Positions 36,601 to 48,254 of a DNA stretch of 64,000 bases are shown one piece after another (positions within the stretch are counted from its first letter, which is position 1; each line of letters opens with the position of its first letter). The position numbers and the translations under genes are program-made. This DNA is from Steromphala cineraria (lineage: Eukaryota > Mollusca > Gastropoda > Trochida > Trochidae). Location: positions 10,365,724 through 10,429,723 of the forward strand of contig OU744736.1 of the NCBI GenBank assembly GCA_916613615.1. Reading direction: 5' to 3'. The notes under the pieces were generated by a model, which saw nothing but the letters and a program-made list of their open reading frames with translations, had not been told where the DNA came from and made no database searches.

Positions 36601-39600
36601 ATGTCCCGCCTTCTCAATGACTGATCGTTCACTCAATTAATTAATGCATCTAATCGCTTCACGGAAAAAATGGTACTGAACAGGCCATTTCAAATTTCAT
36701 GTTTCAAAACATAACGTTGTTGATGATTTATTTACGATTAAAGATGCTGTATCATACTTGCAAGCGGTTCAGGATGAAACTTAGCTATTGAGAAATGAAA
36801 TACATCACTTTGTAGAAAAATCTTTCGTCGAAATTTTGATATCATATTTAGATTGTTTAATCAACAATAACATACTTATTTCGACGCTTCAAGCACAGTA
36901 ACCCCCTTAGAAAGGGCATGTCATTTTGTGAACCCGCTTTCGGTGACATAGTCATTATGCTTGTAGGATTTACAACGTGTCTCAACTACCGTAATTGCGT
37001 TCGATGGGTATCAACTTTGACAGCAACGAATACCTAATTCGGAGAAAAAGAATATAAAATCTAGTTGAGCGCGACAAAGACGGTTTTCAAGCGTACATTT
37101 AGAAACCGGAAGTTGTGAAATGGCCACACTTGATTCGCCCTTATGGCGACTGCCGTTTCGGTATTATTTGGTATATTATCTCCTATTTGATGAATTTTGG
37201 TCCGATTTTCTCAAGGCTGGTCGCTAAATTTTTCTAAAAATACAACGTATACATTAAAAATACTTCAAAAATTATTGCACTATGATATAGCATCTTTAAA
37301 GTTGTCTTTCGAAGAAAGTATCGACATAGAGCCTAAAGTATGATAAAATATTCTAAATTGTCATTCTATTAAATAAAACACTCAATAAAGGAAACATATT
37401 CTTGCAACATGTAATTAACCTGAAAGTCAATGGGAGGTTCGTCGGGTTTATACTACATTTGCGGGTATTGGAAAACAAGGAATCCCGGAAAGTTTACTAG
37501 CGCCACTATTTATCTTCTAGTTAATCACTGGCTCTTGTAATAAACTCACCGTCAGGTATCTTTTAAAACAACATTAATTTGAATTACCGTATTAATGTTT
37601 AAACATGTATATCATAATTGAGATAGGAGACGTATCTATCATTGTTGAAATTTAAGCGGAACGAACGAAATGTTTTACTATGTACATAGTGTACTGATTA
37701 CTATCAAAACAAAGAGCAAAGAACATGTGTCTCCGATTGGAACAATTTATTCAAGTAAAATTATTAAGTACCCGTCCCCGTCCTCCCTAACCTAATCTCC
37801 TGGTTCTATATAGTGATAAAAAAACGGGTGCCCGAAAGCTTGCCTTTTTAAAGGCTTTTCTTGTTATTCATCATCATAGAAGCACTGGCACGTGATCCTG
37901 AAATGCTCAGTCGACTGCTATCAGTGTAGTTCAGCAACAACGGGCACAAATAGTGCTTTTAATCAAAATCTAGCAAAATGTCTAGTTTATTCTTTCTTAA
38001 TAGCTCATTATAGTTAACTTATCACACTGCAACAAAATATATGTATTGCTTATTTACAAATATGTAGTGGCACGTGGTCCTGTGAAATTCTCAGTTGACC
38101 ACTACAAATGTAGTTCAGCAACAACGGGCGCAGCTAGCGGGTTGGATAGGTAACCCATTGTCGGATAATTCTAGGGTTTGAGGGGTTGATTTGTTGCTCT
38201 ACACTGAGACATGAGTTGAGAAACTTTTGGTGTCACCCTGGGTGAGTGACTTACTTCGAAGCATGCCCCTGTCCACCCAGCAGTAATTGGGTACCTAGTA
38301 TGATACGATGGTAGTCTGAATTTGAACCTCGAGCGCCTGACAGGCAACCGGTTATATTCTCCTCAGGGAGTGTTCTGTACTCGTTGACCAGGGGTAATAT
38401 GTCACTAAGCGCTTTGAGCTTGCATTGTGCATGGGTATAATCGCTATATAAATGGACTAGTATTATCATTAGTTCTCTTTTGCAATGCTGTATAAGCGGC
38501 TTAAATAGTGTAAGAATCATAATACACTACATTGACTAGTAGTAGTAAATAAACAGAGGAAGAATTTAAACTTATAAGTGATTGTCGGAGGATTGACTTA
38601 AATGTGATGTAGATTATATATGTGTTCTGAAGCGTAGTCATGGCAATGATGTCATTAAAATAAATTTGAACATATATCTGTGTTTGTATTTTCTTGTAAT
38701 CGATCTCTTTTTATTCTTTAATTCGATTCTCATGGGCCTCAGGCCTATAGTACATTATATATACATTAGCTTATACATATTTACAGCAATCATGATACAA
38801 TATGGTGTCTATAAACCGATGCGTCGTTTATGTACATGGACAGGTTTTCAATTTATGTATTATTCAAACTGTTTAGCAGATTGGTAAACTTAAGCATATT
38901 TGGATTTGGATAATGTTTTTCTCTAATATATTTCTTTCGAATGTTATTAAAGCTAGGATTGTATTTCGTTTCAGACTTTCATTTATACGCTACGACATCG
39001 GAGAGTACTTCAAGCCACACTATGATGGACAATTCAGTTGGGTCAATGGGGAGAGAAGCTTCATCACTATGCAGTTGTATCTGAATGAGGTAAAATAATA
39101 TCCCTTTATTTCTTTTTGTAGCATCGCAAGCATACATCTACACTGTAATATACATTTTCTTCATTTTAAACAAAGTTTTCAACAACCTGTATTAGCGCAA
39201 GGGGAACAGGGCCCAGGAACCAGGTTGGGCCCGGGCCCTATATTAGCGCAAGCGGAACAGGGCCCGGGAACCAGGTTGAGTTTTCAAGGGAATAAGACAT
39301 TTACAGTATTTGGATAACAAACTGGACAATTGTGGATAACAATTATGAGAACTGCTGTGCCATGATGATCAGAAAGAGATACATATTTCTCGTATCTACA
39401 ATCAGTGTAGAGACGGTCCTTACTGACGTTGTTTTATAAGATTGATTTTGTTAGTGTTAGGTATAAAAATTATTTTTGGTTACAATAAAAATCAAATTTA
39501 ATACATCATATTAAATAATCGAGTCAAATAGCAAGTTCGCCCTGTAAGCTTTTGTTCCAGGGGCGAACTCGCTGAATGGCTCGATGTAAATGACGTGACA

Positions 39601-40516
39601 TGTCAGTCCAAAGGCTGGATTATCGGTCCCGGTGAGATCTACACGCTAAGTAGTGTAGCAAGATAGATCTTAATTTATTCAGATGGATTTATATCTTTTA
39701 TAAACAACATTACGATTACGGAATTGTAAATTTGTCGAGCAGTAAAAGTATGGCTTAGAACATCAACAATAAAACTCGACAAGTTTTACCCATATTCGTT
39801 TAGAGATATATGGAACTATAAAACGATATTTCCCCCTATATTTCAGGGTTTTGAGGGAGGCTCAACAACGTTTTTTTCACGTGATATGACGGAGCAAGTT
39901 GAAGTGATCCCCAAAACAGGTAAATCTTCATCTATTCGGATAACAGATCAAGTGTTGTTGAGCTCTGAATAATTTAATCCCTCAATAACATTATACGTTT
40001 ACATTTGATACCTCTTTAACTAATATAGCCATGATGGAAAGGTTATACTTTCTAGTTATACAATGTCCATTAACTCAAAATCATAACAGTGTAATGTCAA
40101 ATTTGATAGATCTTTGTCGTATCTGATATTGTAGCGCTATTAACAGCGTGATATATGAAATAACCAATGGATTAGAAGCGTGATATATGAAATAACAAAT
40201 GGGTTAGCAGCGTGATATATGAAATAACAAATGGATTAGCAGCGTGATATATGAAATAACCGATGAATAAGCAGCGTGATATATGAAATAACCAATGGAT
40301 AAGCAGAATGATATATGAAATAACCAATGGGTTAGCAGCGTGATATATGAAATAACCAATGAATAAGCAGCAAGATATATGAAATAACCAATGGATGTTG
40401 CAGGTTCAGCGCTGATATTTCAACACGACATCCTACACGAGGGATCAGAACTCATCAAGGGCAGGAAGTACGCAGTCAGAACTGATGTCATGTTTTCTGC
40501 AGATAAGATTGTCTGA
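33690..40516 (+). CDS. Prolyl-4-hydroxylase-like Fe(II)/2-oxoglutarate dioxygenase, paralog A
   Basis: Coding exons are 33690-33788, 34560-34630, 35952-36092, 38975-39089, 39847-39919 and 40404-40516, giving 203 residues with a TGA stop. Exon sizes and phases equal those of paralog 1. Exon 3 encodes VRNNFRCLWFSDEEAGKIW. Iron ligands are His119/Asp121 (KPHYDG, exon 4) and His178 (LHEGSEL, exon 6), with Lys188 ten residues on. Unlike paralogs 1 and B, which end FSAH, this one ends FSADKIV. The ATG lies two bases after an acceptor (cttaatag). Intron 3 carries a 1.75-kb insertion and a SINE-like element absent from paralog 1. Homologous introns and promoter show it to be the inverted duplicate of paralog 1. 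No secretion signal is seen. The frame is intact and probably functional. Confidence 0.88.
34351..34374 (+). repeat. (TCTG)n microsatellite
   Basis: Six perfect copies of tctg in intron 1 of paralog A. Confidence 0.9.
35400..35720. repeat. Diverged tandem repeats of about 100 bp in intron 2 of paralog A
   Basis: Three copies of a block with gacagtcatatgaatgatga, ataaacagagga and tttgaacttgaatatatttt-like words. Equivalent words flank the Tc1 insertion in paralog 1, so the repeat predates the gene duplication. Confidence 0.6.
36109..37866 (+). mobile_element. 1.75-kb insertion in intron 3 of paralog A (unclassified element)
   Basis: It begins about 16 bp after the exon 3 donor (cattatt/gctttggggg) with a hairpin formed by ctttgggg and ccccaaag, and ends near gcctttttaaaggcttttcttgtt. 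Paralog 1 lacks it: there cattatt runs directly into acttcagcagtggcacgtg. A second copy lies at 46454-47662. No open frame of note. The class is unknown. Confidence 0.7.
36741..37296. mobile_element. MITE nested in the 1.75-kb insertion
   Basis: The ends aagatgctgtatcata and its inverted partner tatgatatagcatctt are bordered by TA on each side (36739-36740, 37297-37298). The copy of the surrounding element at 46.45-47.66 kb lacks this 556-bp block, which confirms it as a separate insertion. TA borders suggest a Tc1/mariner-type MITE. Confidence 0.75.
38200..38470 (+). mobile_element. SINE-like element in intron 3 of paralog A
   Basis: It contains cctgtccacccagcagtaat, tgggtacc, gaacctcgagcgcctgacag and a 3' end gctatataaatggactagta followed by ttatcatta. 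This layout resembles the 3' tails of widespread invertebrate SINEs. Paralog 1 has the flanks (gaggggttg... and ...ttctcttttgcaat) without the insert. Exact borders are uncertain. Confidence 0.6.
39192..39282 (+). repeat. Tandem duplicate of about 50 bp, GC-rich
   Basis: The block attagcgcaaggggaacaggg followed by ccaggaaccaggttg occurs twice with a few differences, in intron 4 of paralog A. It is notably G+C-rich against the AT-rich surroundings. Confidence 0.7.
39517..39585. repeat. Imperfect inverted repeat in intron 4 of paralog A
   Basis: atcgagtcaaatagcaagtt with cgccctg is mirrored by caggggcgaactcgctgaat followed by ggctcgat, with several mismatches. Confidence 0.45.
40141..40400 (+). 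repeat. 31-bp minisatellite next to the last exon of paralog A
   Basis: About eight copies of gcagcgtgatatatgaaat plus aaccaatggatta, in the same orientation relative to the gene as in paralog 1. The last copy runs directly into the exon 6 acceptor tgttgcag (40403). Confidence 0.9.
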
Positions 40517-42985
40517 AGAGAAAAATGATTATTGATTGTTAAAACAATAGTACAGTTTTAGATCTATGATTTTATCTAGTCATAAATGATTTACCAAATA
40601 CTGAAATTTTGAAAGTTCTTATTTTAAGTTCTAAATTTTATATGATATCAACGTATTCAAACTTGTTCTTGCTTTACGTGCTTTTACAAAGCAAAATTAG
40701 CAGACTTGTCATCTGTCCTGCATTGATTCACCTGAGTTCGAACAAAAACCAGTGCTTTTGTAAACGAGCTGAAGTATAGTAAACTTGGTTAATCATTTGT
40801 AAATTATCATCTGATTACGTTAGTAATAAACAGATAAAAATTTGAACATAACTTGTAATAAGGTGTATTCTATTCAATTTACATTTATAGTTATTAAGAT
40901 AGTGGAGGAAAAAATTAAGTGCTGCAATCGTGGAAAGTACCATTTTGGGAATTTTAGTTCAATAAGAGTTTTTTTATTTAAGGAGAAACGAGTAAATAAA
41001 TGGTCAGAATAATTTCCTGAATTTTCGCTCACATTGATTTATCTTCATTTACTAGCTAGAAATAGTTTGTTATTTTGTTACACATATTATAATGATACAT
41101 GGTGTAATGATTGACATATGTTAGCTACAATTCTATTTCATATTGTGCGACCTGTGATATTTGATTTTATCAGTTTATCATGTTATTAATTATGTAGTGA
41201 AAAACAAATACAATGTATTCAATTCAATCATTTCCATAGTGTTCGCAACGATCCATTTTACCAAAATGTTTACCTAAAACTATTTAATACCTACCTTTCA
41301 TACCAAACAGCAATAGTTCGTCAGCTTGTGAATGGGAGGAGTGGTTAAAGGGACACTATTATCGGTATCCTTTGTGGAAAATTCAAAATGGTGGACCTGA
41401 TGTCTATAGGACAGTTACTTTAAAACATTTCCATTCCCTTTCTCTGAAAGATCAATAAAGACGATGGTTGTTATGAAAGCAAAACACATTTGCTTGATGA
41501 CGTTTAAAGGGGCAGTAGCACGTTTTTTGATGATTTTATATTAAAAAATTGTCACTGATAACTGTAAGTTAATGTTTAATATATTCTTTTGACAGTGTCA
41601 AAATTCCCATTACACAAGCCAATCCTCCATAGTCAGAGGACAAAGTATGAACATTCACATAAAATCAAGTGGCGGTCATTTTGTATGAACACCTTTAATT
41701 CATTTTGTGTAAGAAAATGGAATCGCACGGCTAAACTTTACGTTATATGTTTGAATTATTACTGCTCCATTTAGTTTAAATAAATTGTCTTTCAAATTGG
41801 AACCATTTATTTTCATTTTCCAGACATCACCTTATATTCCCCCTAAAAATGTGCTACTGCCCCTTTAAGCACCTATAAACACGATAAACGTCACACTCTT
41901 CCAAAAAAGAAATTAACAACCACAATCCCCATTTATATAAATTCCTCTGAAAGATATTTTTGTCAACTTGAACGTTAGTTTCTTCTTAAGTAGGAGATAA
42001 AATTTCATTTATTTGTTTAAAATGATAATTATGAAAAGAGATTTATATCAAAGGGTTATTATATAAATCAAAGAATAGGTATGTAAATACCATTACAAAC
42101 TACCCTTTTGTTACATTGGATGTACTTATTCAGATCTTTTGTCCATAACATTAAATGTTTATTTATTCAATGTAAAAATAGTATATCACTTCTGTATTAT
42201 ACGTTGTGTAAACGTCAGCATGTATTTATTATGTTGTAGATTTGTTTAATAAAATTCAGTTCAAATGAATTCAACAACAGTTTTCCTTATGCCAAAACAC
42301 GACACAAGTTTGTTCAAACTATTGAAGATATCAATATAGAGGATGGAATATAAACGTCAGCGCTTTAAATGAATTATTCTATCAGAATGACAAAATGTAA
42401 TGACCAAAGCAACGAACAGTTACATTTTCGTAAGTAATGAATTAACAAATTCCAAACTGAAAAGTGCCTGTTAACATATTCATGATAGTATGTTCTTGAT
42501 TTAAAGAATATTGTATCATTTATGCATTCATTGAATAGAATCTGGTTTAACGGTTGTTGTATTAATGCTATCTGCAGTGAAATCGAATGAATGATTAATG
42601 CTTACATAGAATTGCTGTAAATCGAATACTTCCCTACAGATAAGTGTCCTATCGATGGATGTGTTATATATAAATGCTTTACAGGCGATCGAGGGCTTTA
42701 TTCATGAATGTCTTATAGGCGAATACTTTATATAAAAATAATAGGTTCGTATAGGAATATTTCTTTGTAAATGCTTTATATATGAATGCTTTATAGGTAC
42801 GTGTTTTTTTATATATACCGGTATATATATAGTGTTTTTTAGATAAATGTTGAAAAATAGAATGCTTTGTAGATAAATTTTGTCTAGAATGCTACTTAAA
42901 CAAATGTTGAATAGAAAAATGCTTTGTATATAAATGCTCTCCAGAAGAATGTTTTTTAAAAAGATAAATGCTGTATAGAAAATGG
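40517..42985. other. 3' flank of paralog A and repeat-bearing spacer
   Basis: No gene is supported. Positions 41.99-42.27 kb match the 3' flank of paralog 1 in inverted orientation and mark the outer end of the duplication. Positions 42246-42580 also match (inverted) 25610-25950 in intron 1 of paralog 1, so this is a dispersed or re-copied block. Positions 42650-42985 are repetitive atgctttatataaat words grading into the 30-bp minisatellite. Confidence 0.5.
41504..41868. mobile_element. TTAA-flanked MITE, copy 2
   Basis: TTAA (41504-41507) then AGGGGCAGTAGCACGTTTT at the left. The right end is the inverted tgtgctactgcccct followed by TTAA (41865-41868). It is about 130 bp longer internally than the copy at 18.96-19.19 kb. 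The left copy may be an internal deletion derivative. Confidence 0.75.
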
Positions 42986-43079
42986 TATTTAGTAAATGTT
43001 GTAAAGAATGCTTTTAAGTAAATGTTGTAAAGAATGCTTTTTAGATAAATATTTTATAGAAGCATACTTTGTATGTAAA

Positions 43080-43700
43080 TGTTGTATAGACGGATGCATT
43101 TTAGATAAATGTTGTATTGAAGAGTGCGTTTTAGATAAATGCTGTATGGAAGAATGCATTTTATATAAATGATGTATGGAAGAATGCATTTTATATAAAT
43201 GATGTATGGAAGAAGGCATTTTATATAAATGATGTATGGAAGAATGCACTTTACATAAATGATGTATGGAAGAATGCAATTTATATAAATGATGTATGGA
43301 AGAATGCATTTTATATAAATGATGTATGGAAGAATGCATTTTATATAAATGTTGTATGGAAGAATGCATTTTACATAAATGATGTATGGAAGAATGCACT
43401 TTACATAAATGATGTATGGAAGAATGCATTTTATATAAATGATGTATGGAAGAATGCATTTTACATAAATGATGTATGGAAGAATGCATTTTATATAAAT
43501 GTTGTATGGAAGAATGCATTTTACACAAATGATGTATGGAAGAATGCATTTTACATAAATGATGTATGGAAGAATGCATTTTACATAAATGATGTATGGA
43601 AGAATGCATTTTACATAAATGATGTATGGAAGAATGCATTTTACATAAATGATGTATGGAAGAATGCATTTTACATAAATGATGTAAGGAAGAATGCCAT
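43080..43700 (-). repeat. 30-bp minisatellite (gaatgcattttacataaatgatgtatggaa type)
   Basis: About 20 regular copies of a 30-base unit with few variable positions (tatata/catata, gatg/gttg). They become degenerate toward 42900. Because 30 is divisible by three, the minus strand keeps a 226-codon open frame of a ten-residue unit (MHSSIHHLCK). There is no promoter, splice or domain evidence for a protein. Confidence 0.88.
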
Positions 43701-43959
43701 TCTAGTCCATATGAAGGGTCATTCTATAAAACATTTATCTAAAAATATTTCTACTATATATTTTTTTAAAACCCATTTTCACAATATTCATTGACTCCAC
43801 AGCACAGAGTAACATTGAACATGAACAATACTTGGATCAATTAAACAGTAAGTGAAAACTTGACCTTCATGGATAACTTTTTTTTAACAATCGGGAAGCG
43901 ATGGGGTATTGTTTCTATCGAATTGAAACACTAACTACATCTATTCTTGCCAATTTGCA

Positions 43960-44890
43960 TATAATATTGATTTTCTATCTGTTAAAAAGTTTTGATTTTA
44001 CCAAAGCACGGTTAAGTTCATAGTTTATCCCCTTTTGGCTGGACAGTAGGTCCCATCAAGCATTAAGAAAATCTTAAAATAATTTCTTGTGTATCAAATG
44101 AGTAATAACACTTCTAAGATAGTAGCACATCCAAGATTATGCTAATTATGGGTAAAGAGGTTAGTATTCTAAGATTATTTTTTTTTAGAAGTAGAAACCG
44201 ACATAAAACAGATATTTTAAAGCCTGTATCACCTCCTTGATCTTTGGTGTGGTTAAACCATCATCTTTGACATTGCATATCAATTTGTCGCGTTTTACCG
44301 TATCGTTTTTTTCTCCATATGAATTTGAAACATTTTCTTTGAAATTTTTCATTTTTTTGTCTGGGGGGTTTGTAAGGAAGATGATTAAGTCATATAATTA
44401 TAAACGATTTGAGAACCACAATTGTACCCAAAAGGGTGAGAATTATAGCAGACTATATTGACATTAGGGTTTCACAACGTCTCAATTTATCCTTGTAGTT
44501 AATATCATCAAGTTTTAGATAAAATTTTATTCCGAGTAGGTCAAAATTATTTTGTTCACAATTTACATCCCACTTTGTACAGAGTTGTATTCTTGAACGT
44601 TTTTCTAGATCCAATCAATATAATTGTAGTTTTGTCAATCGAGACCTTCAATCCTGAAAACGGGCAATGATATCTACATTGCTTAAAAATTTAATTGAAG
44701 TTTTAAAGAGTTAATGGTAGAGTGGATCACCTTGACGACAACCCCTGTTAATTTCGAAAATAGATGATCCAAAGCCATTAACCAATATATTTGAGGTAAT
44801 GCTTTCATTAAATACACTCAACGAACTTTTGATAGATGTCCCAAAATTAAAGAAAGTGGCAAGAACTGACTTGATTTTAGATAAATGTTA
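43960..44890 (-). pseudogene. Degenerate non-LTR retrotransposon reverse transcriptase, 3' part
   Basis: Reading the minus strand from about 44880 gives a reverse-transcriptase palm fragment (FFNFGTSIKSS...ILVNGFGSSIFEINRGCRQGDP). Later pieces in other frames read DKTTIILIGS, then LLGIKFYLKL and, near 44.40-44.24 kb, LPNPPDKK and KRDKLICNVKDGGL. This is the order of the end of a LINE ORF2. Multiple frameshifts and stops show a dead, 5'-truncated copy. The clade is uncertain. Confidence 0.6.
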
Positions 44891-45263
44891 ATGTTAGAAA
44901 CGAAGTTAATATTTGTACTATATATATGTTGTTACATGGATGGATCCTTAATAGATAAATGTTGTAATATTTGTGTTAATGCTGTAAAACTGAAGTCCAC
45001 CGTAAAGGATTCATAAAGTTCATGTGGATCATAATTTTAATAAATACAATGAGTTAAGATGGCTGATAAATTCGTTCTTAATAGATGGATGCGGATGTTA
45101 AATGTTGATAAGAGACAAAATCCCAAGGTGCCTGCAATAGAAGCGACCGCTTGCTGCATGATTGATTAATATAAAAGCAAACGTTAGACATGTTATATCT
45201 AAACATGTGGTTAGCGGAGGAATATTTGATGGTGATTAACTAATAAATAGAGCCAGTGGCTCT

Positions 45264-45676
45264 TTAGCTCATCAGGCTTCATCTCAAGTTTGCTTTAGCG
45301 TCTGGCAAATGTGGTTCCCCACTTACTTGGGGACACAGGGCCACCAAAGCCATAAATTAAAACCCTCACTAGTCAAGGAGTCTGCACGCATAGTTTCAGC
45401 GTTCTAGGCCTTACGCTTCTGGGGGAAAAGAATAAAATATTTTTTAAGGGCGTGGCTCCTGTGGCCATTGTTAGAGGTCACAGGGCCACCAAAGCTACAA
45501 TTGTTAATCCTCACTAGTCAAGGAATCTCACAAGGTTTCAGCTTTCTAGGCCTTATGTTTCTGGAGAAAAAAATTCTTCATAAAGTTTACGGAAGGACAG
45601 ATGGACGGACGAACGGACGGACGCTGGACACCCAATGTCATAAGCCCATAGGGCCTTACAGGCCAGATGAGCTAAA
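45264..45676. mobile_element. MITE with TTTAGCTCATC termini
   Basis: The left end tttagctcatcaggc and right end ggccagatgagctaaa are inverted copies. Inside, the cacagggccaccaaagc block is repeated twice and a ggacggacgaacggacgg run follows. No coding capacity. Target-site duplication is not clear. Confidence 0.65.
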
Positions 45677-46453
45677 AAGGGACAAGAAGCGGCCCAGAAA
45701 CTTTGTGAGAAATCAATAAATAATTTGTCTTCAATGATATTAGTTAGCAACGTGATTTTCAAAAATGAGAAATAAGTTATTAAGAATGACGTGCCTGGAG
45801 TGCAAGAGGGGCGAGATGAGTATTTGCACATATCCACGACACCGAATACATTCTCCCTCTTAATCCAAGTGTCAAGAAACTAAAAACTGTCGTACACCAC
45901 TGACAAGATGCAAGATCCAAAATGTTGTATAGTGATTTACAAATATACGTTTTTGCTAAATGTAAACAGTAAAACTATGTATTGTATTGTGCACATTGTG
46001 CTCGACGTTACATTTATGATACGTTATTCTTTAAAATTTAGGTTTTTTTAAAAGAATGTATAAAAGGTGAATCAAATGAGTGTATATGAATATGTCGTTT
46101 CTTCTTTTAAATTCAAAATGATTGAAAGGTTTACATTTATTGTCAATGGTTTAAAACTCACATCTTAAACTGTTTAACTTTGACACAATGAAATTACTGA
46201 TAAATATGAGATATACTGAATCATTTAGTCTTTATAACTTTGTTTTTAAGTTTCATTTTAGGGAGATATCTTTTTGGTATTTGTGCAAAGGTGAGACGAA
46301 AGCAAACATGTAAATATATTATATCTTTGTAGATACATCCTTTATAAAAAATTGTACTCCTTATTCACACTAAATAAATTTAAAGATTAACAGGTTTATA
46401 TTCAACAGTATGACCAAATATAAAACCTGTTGATCTGTATTTATTGCTTTGGG

Positions 46454-47662
46454 GTCATTTGATACATTATTGCTTTGGGGGCCCAGAGACCCCAAAGTTA
46501 TGTAACATTTGATATTGAAAACTAATGGCAGAAGTTTCTCTCTATATTACTCTTGGAAACTTCAAAGAGAAGTTTCAGCCAATGATATTTGTTTCAAGCA
46601 TATCCTGGTATTTCGAACGACCAGTGGACAGAGCTGTACCACATTTATACCCACGTGACCATGTGGGTGGTACGAAATAATTGGCAAGCTTTAATTTGGA
46701 AACTGATTATTATAATAATGTTATGATGTAAAATATATCGTATATTTTCAACAATTTATGGATGAGCGTTTACACCCTAAATAAATATCAATTTTGAATA
46801 TGCATGTGAGCTGTTTTGCAGTTATTTGGTGTATTTTTTTGCATTCCACATTGGGAAACGACATTCCATTTTTGTATCAACTAGGAATTCGGTTCCTTCA
46901 ATTTATTTACGCGAGCGCTGAATGTCCCGCTTTGTCGTTCACTCAATGCATCTCATCGCTTCACGGAAAAAATTGTACTGAACAGGCCATTTTCAAATTT
47001 CATGTTTCAAAACATAACGTTATGGATGATTATTTACAAGGTGCCTATCGTAGAAAGCAACGACATAGAGCCTAAAGTATGATAAAATATTCTTAAATGT
47101 CATCCTATAACATAATGAAAATTATGAACTTGTAGCTGAGATCATTTCTGAATTTATCAGCAACTTTCGGCTGTAATTCGATCAACACTGAATTAAGGAA
47201 AATTATTCTTGCAACATGTATTTAACCTGAAAGTCAATAGGGAATTCGTCGGGTTTAAACTAAATGTGCGGGTATTGGAAAACAATGGATCCCGGAAAGT
47301 TTACTAGCGCAACTATTTATCTTCTAGTTAATCACTGGCTCTTGTGTTAAACTCACCGTCAGCTATAAAGCAACATAAATTTGAATTATCGTATTTATGT
47401 TTAAAAATTTATATCATAATTGAGATAGGAGACGTATCTATCACTGCTGGAATTTAAGCAGAACGAACGAGTTGTTTTACTATGTACATAGTGTACTGAT
47501 AACTATCAAAACAAAGAGCAAAGAACATGGGTCTGGAACAATTTATTCAATTTAGTAACAGTCCCCGTCCCCGTCCTTCCTAACCTAAATCTCCTGGTTC
47601 TATATAGTGATACATAACTGGGTGCCCCAAAGCTTGCCTTTTTAAAGGCGTTTCTTGTTCAG
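46454..47662 (+). repeat. Second copy of the intron-3 element of paralog A
   Basis: About 1.2 kb matching 36.10-37.87 kb in the same orientation and order, but without the nested 556-bp MITE. It also carries tcatttgatacattatt, which in paralogs 1 and A is ancestral intron 3 sequence outside the element. It therefore seems to derive from a copied intron segment rather than clean transposition. Confidence 0.75.
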
Positions 47663-48035
47663 ATTGTATTCAAACAGAGTAACACTCAATCTTCAATAAA
47701 ACAGTTTTCATGTTTGACAAACGTGTGCTAGAATATGAAACCACTAGCGAAAATGAATATTTAAAAAAAATGAATGTTGCTGAACATCATTGCAATGCAT
47801 TTCTAAACTCTGATTCCAACATGAATTTCTAATTTCAGTTCGTAATTGATAAATACATTTGAGATAAAATATCACGAAAAGACTTAGATTTTTTTACAGA
47901 AACATTTATGTAACTAAACGGTTGAAGATTTGACAAAACAAGACGTCATTGTGGTAAAAATACCTTATGACAAACTCAGGCGCAGTACATGATAAAGCGC
48001 AGTTAGTTAGGTTGCAAGCTTAAGAAACCAGGCTA

Positions 48036-48254
48036 ATGACGTACATGATAACAGTCGACCAATCAGATTGCTCTAATCCTGAGGTAGGAGTTTCTAAAAA
48101 TAGATCATGAGGATTTCCCATCGTTATCAGGAACTGTCATGGCAAATCGGTAAACGTTACTTCCTTGTTTTTGAACGGACATTTATTTGACAGCTGAAGG
48201 CATTTTTGAGTCGAAATCGACAACATATTCAAATTCTGAATACGTTAAAGCAAG
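48036..48254 (+). promoter_or_regulatory. Promoter module and non-coding first exon of paralog B
   Basis: TGACGT (48037-48042), CCAAT (48059-48063) and agattgctctaatcc follow in the same order as in paralogs 1 and A, with wider spacing between the first two. A donor gcaag/gtaaat lies at 48254/48255. The ATG exon starts after an acceptor at 48632 (ctttttcag). A tctaaaaatag TATA-like word lies near 48092. The start site is inferred. Confidence 0.5.

Larger units (their letters stand above)
16380..42270. repeat. Large imperfect inverted duplication (palindrome) centred near 31.0 kb
   Basis: Minus-strand sequence on the left matches plus-strand sequence on the right in mirrored order. The 3' flanks match (16.38-16.69 kb with 41.99-42.27 kb), as do all six exons and parts of introns 2, 3 and 5. 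The first non-coding exons and the promoters also match (29.03-29.40 kb with 32.58-33.06 kb), as does 30.20-30.34 kb with 31.66-31.76 kb. The midpoints of promoter-proximal pairs all fall near 31.0 kb. The unmatched centre is roughly 30.35-31.64 kb. Arm lengths differ because of later insertions and minisatellite changes. Confidence 0.82.

Noticed and set aside
42989..43669. 226-codon minus-strand frame as a real gene
   Set aside because: It is confined to the 30-bp minisatellite, with no promoter, flanking exon or homologous domain. It is kept only as a low-priority observation.
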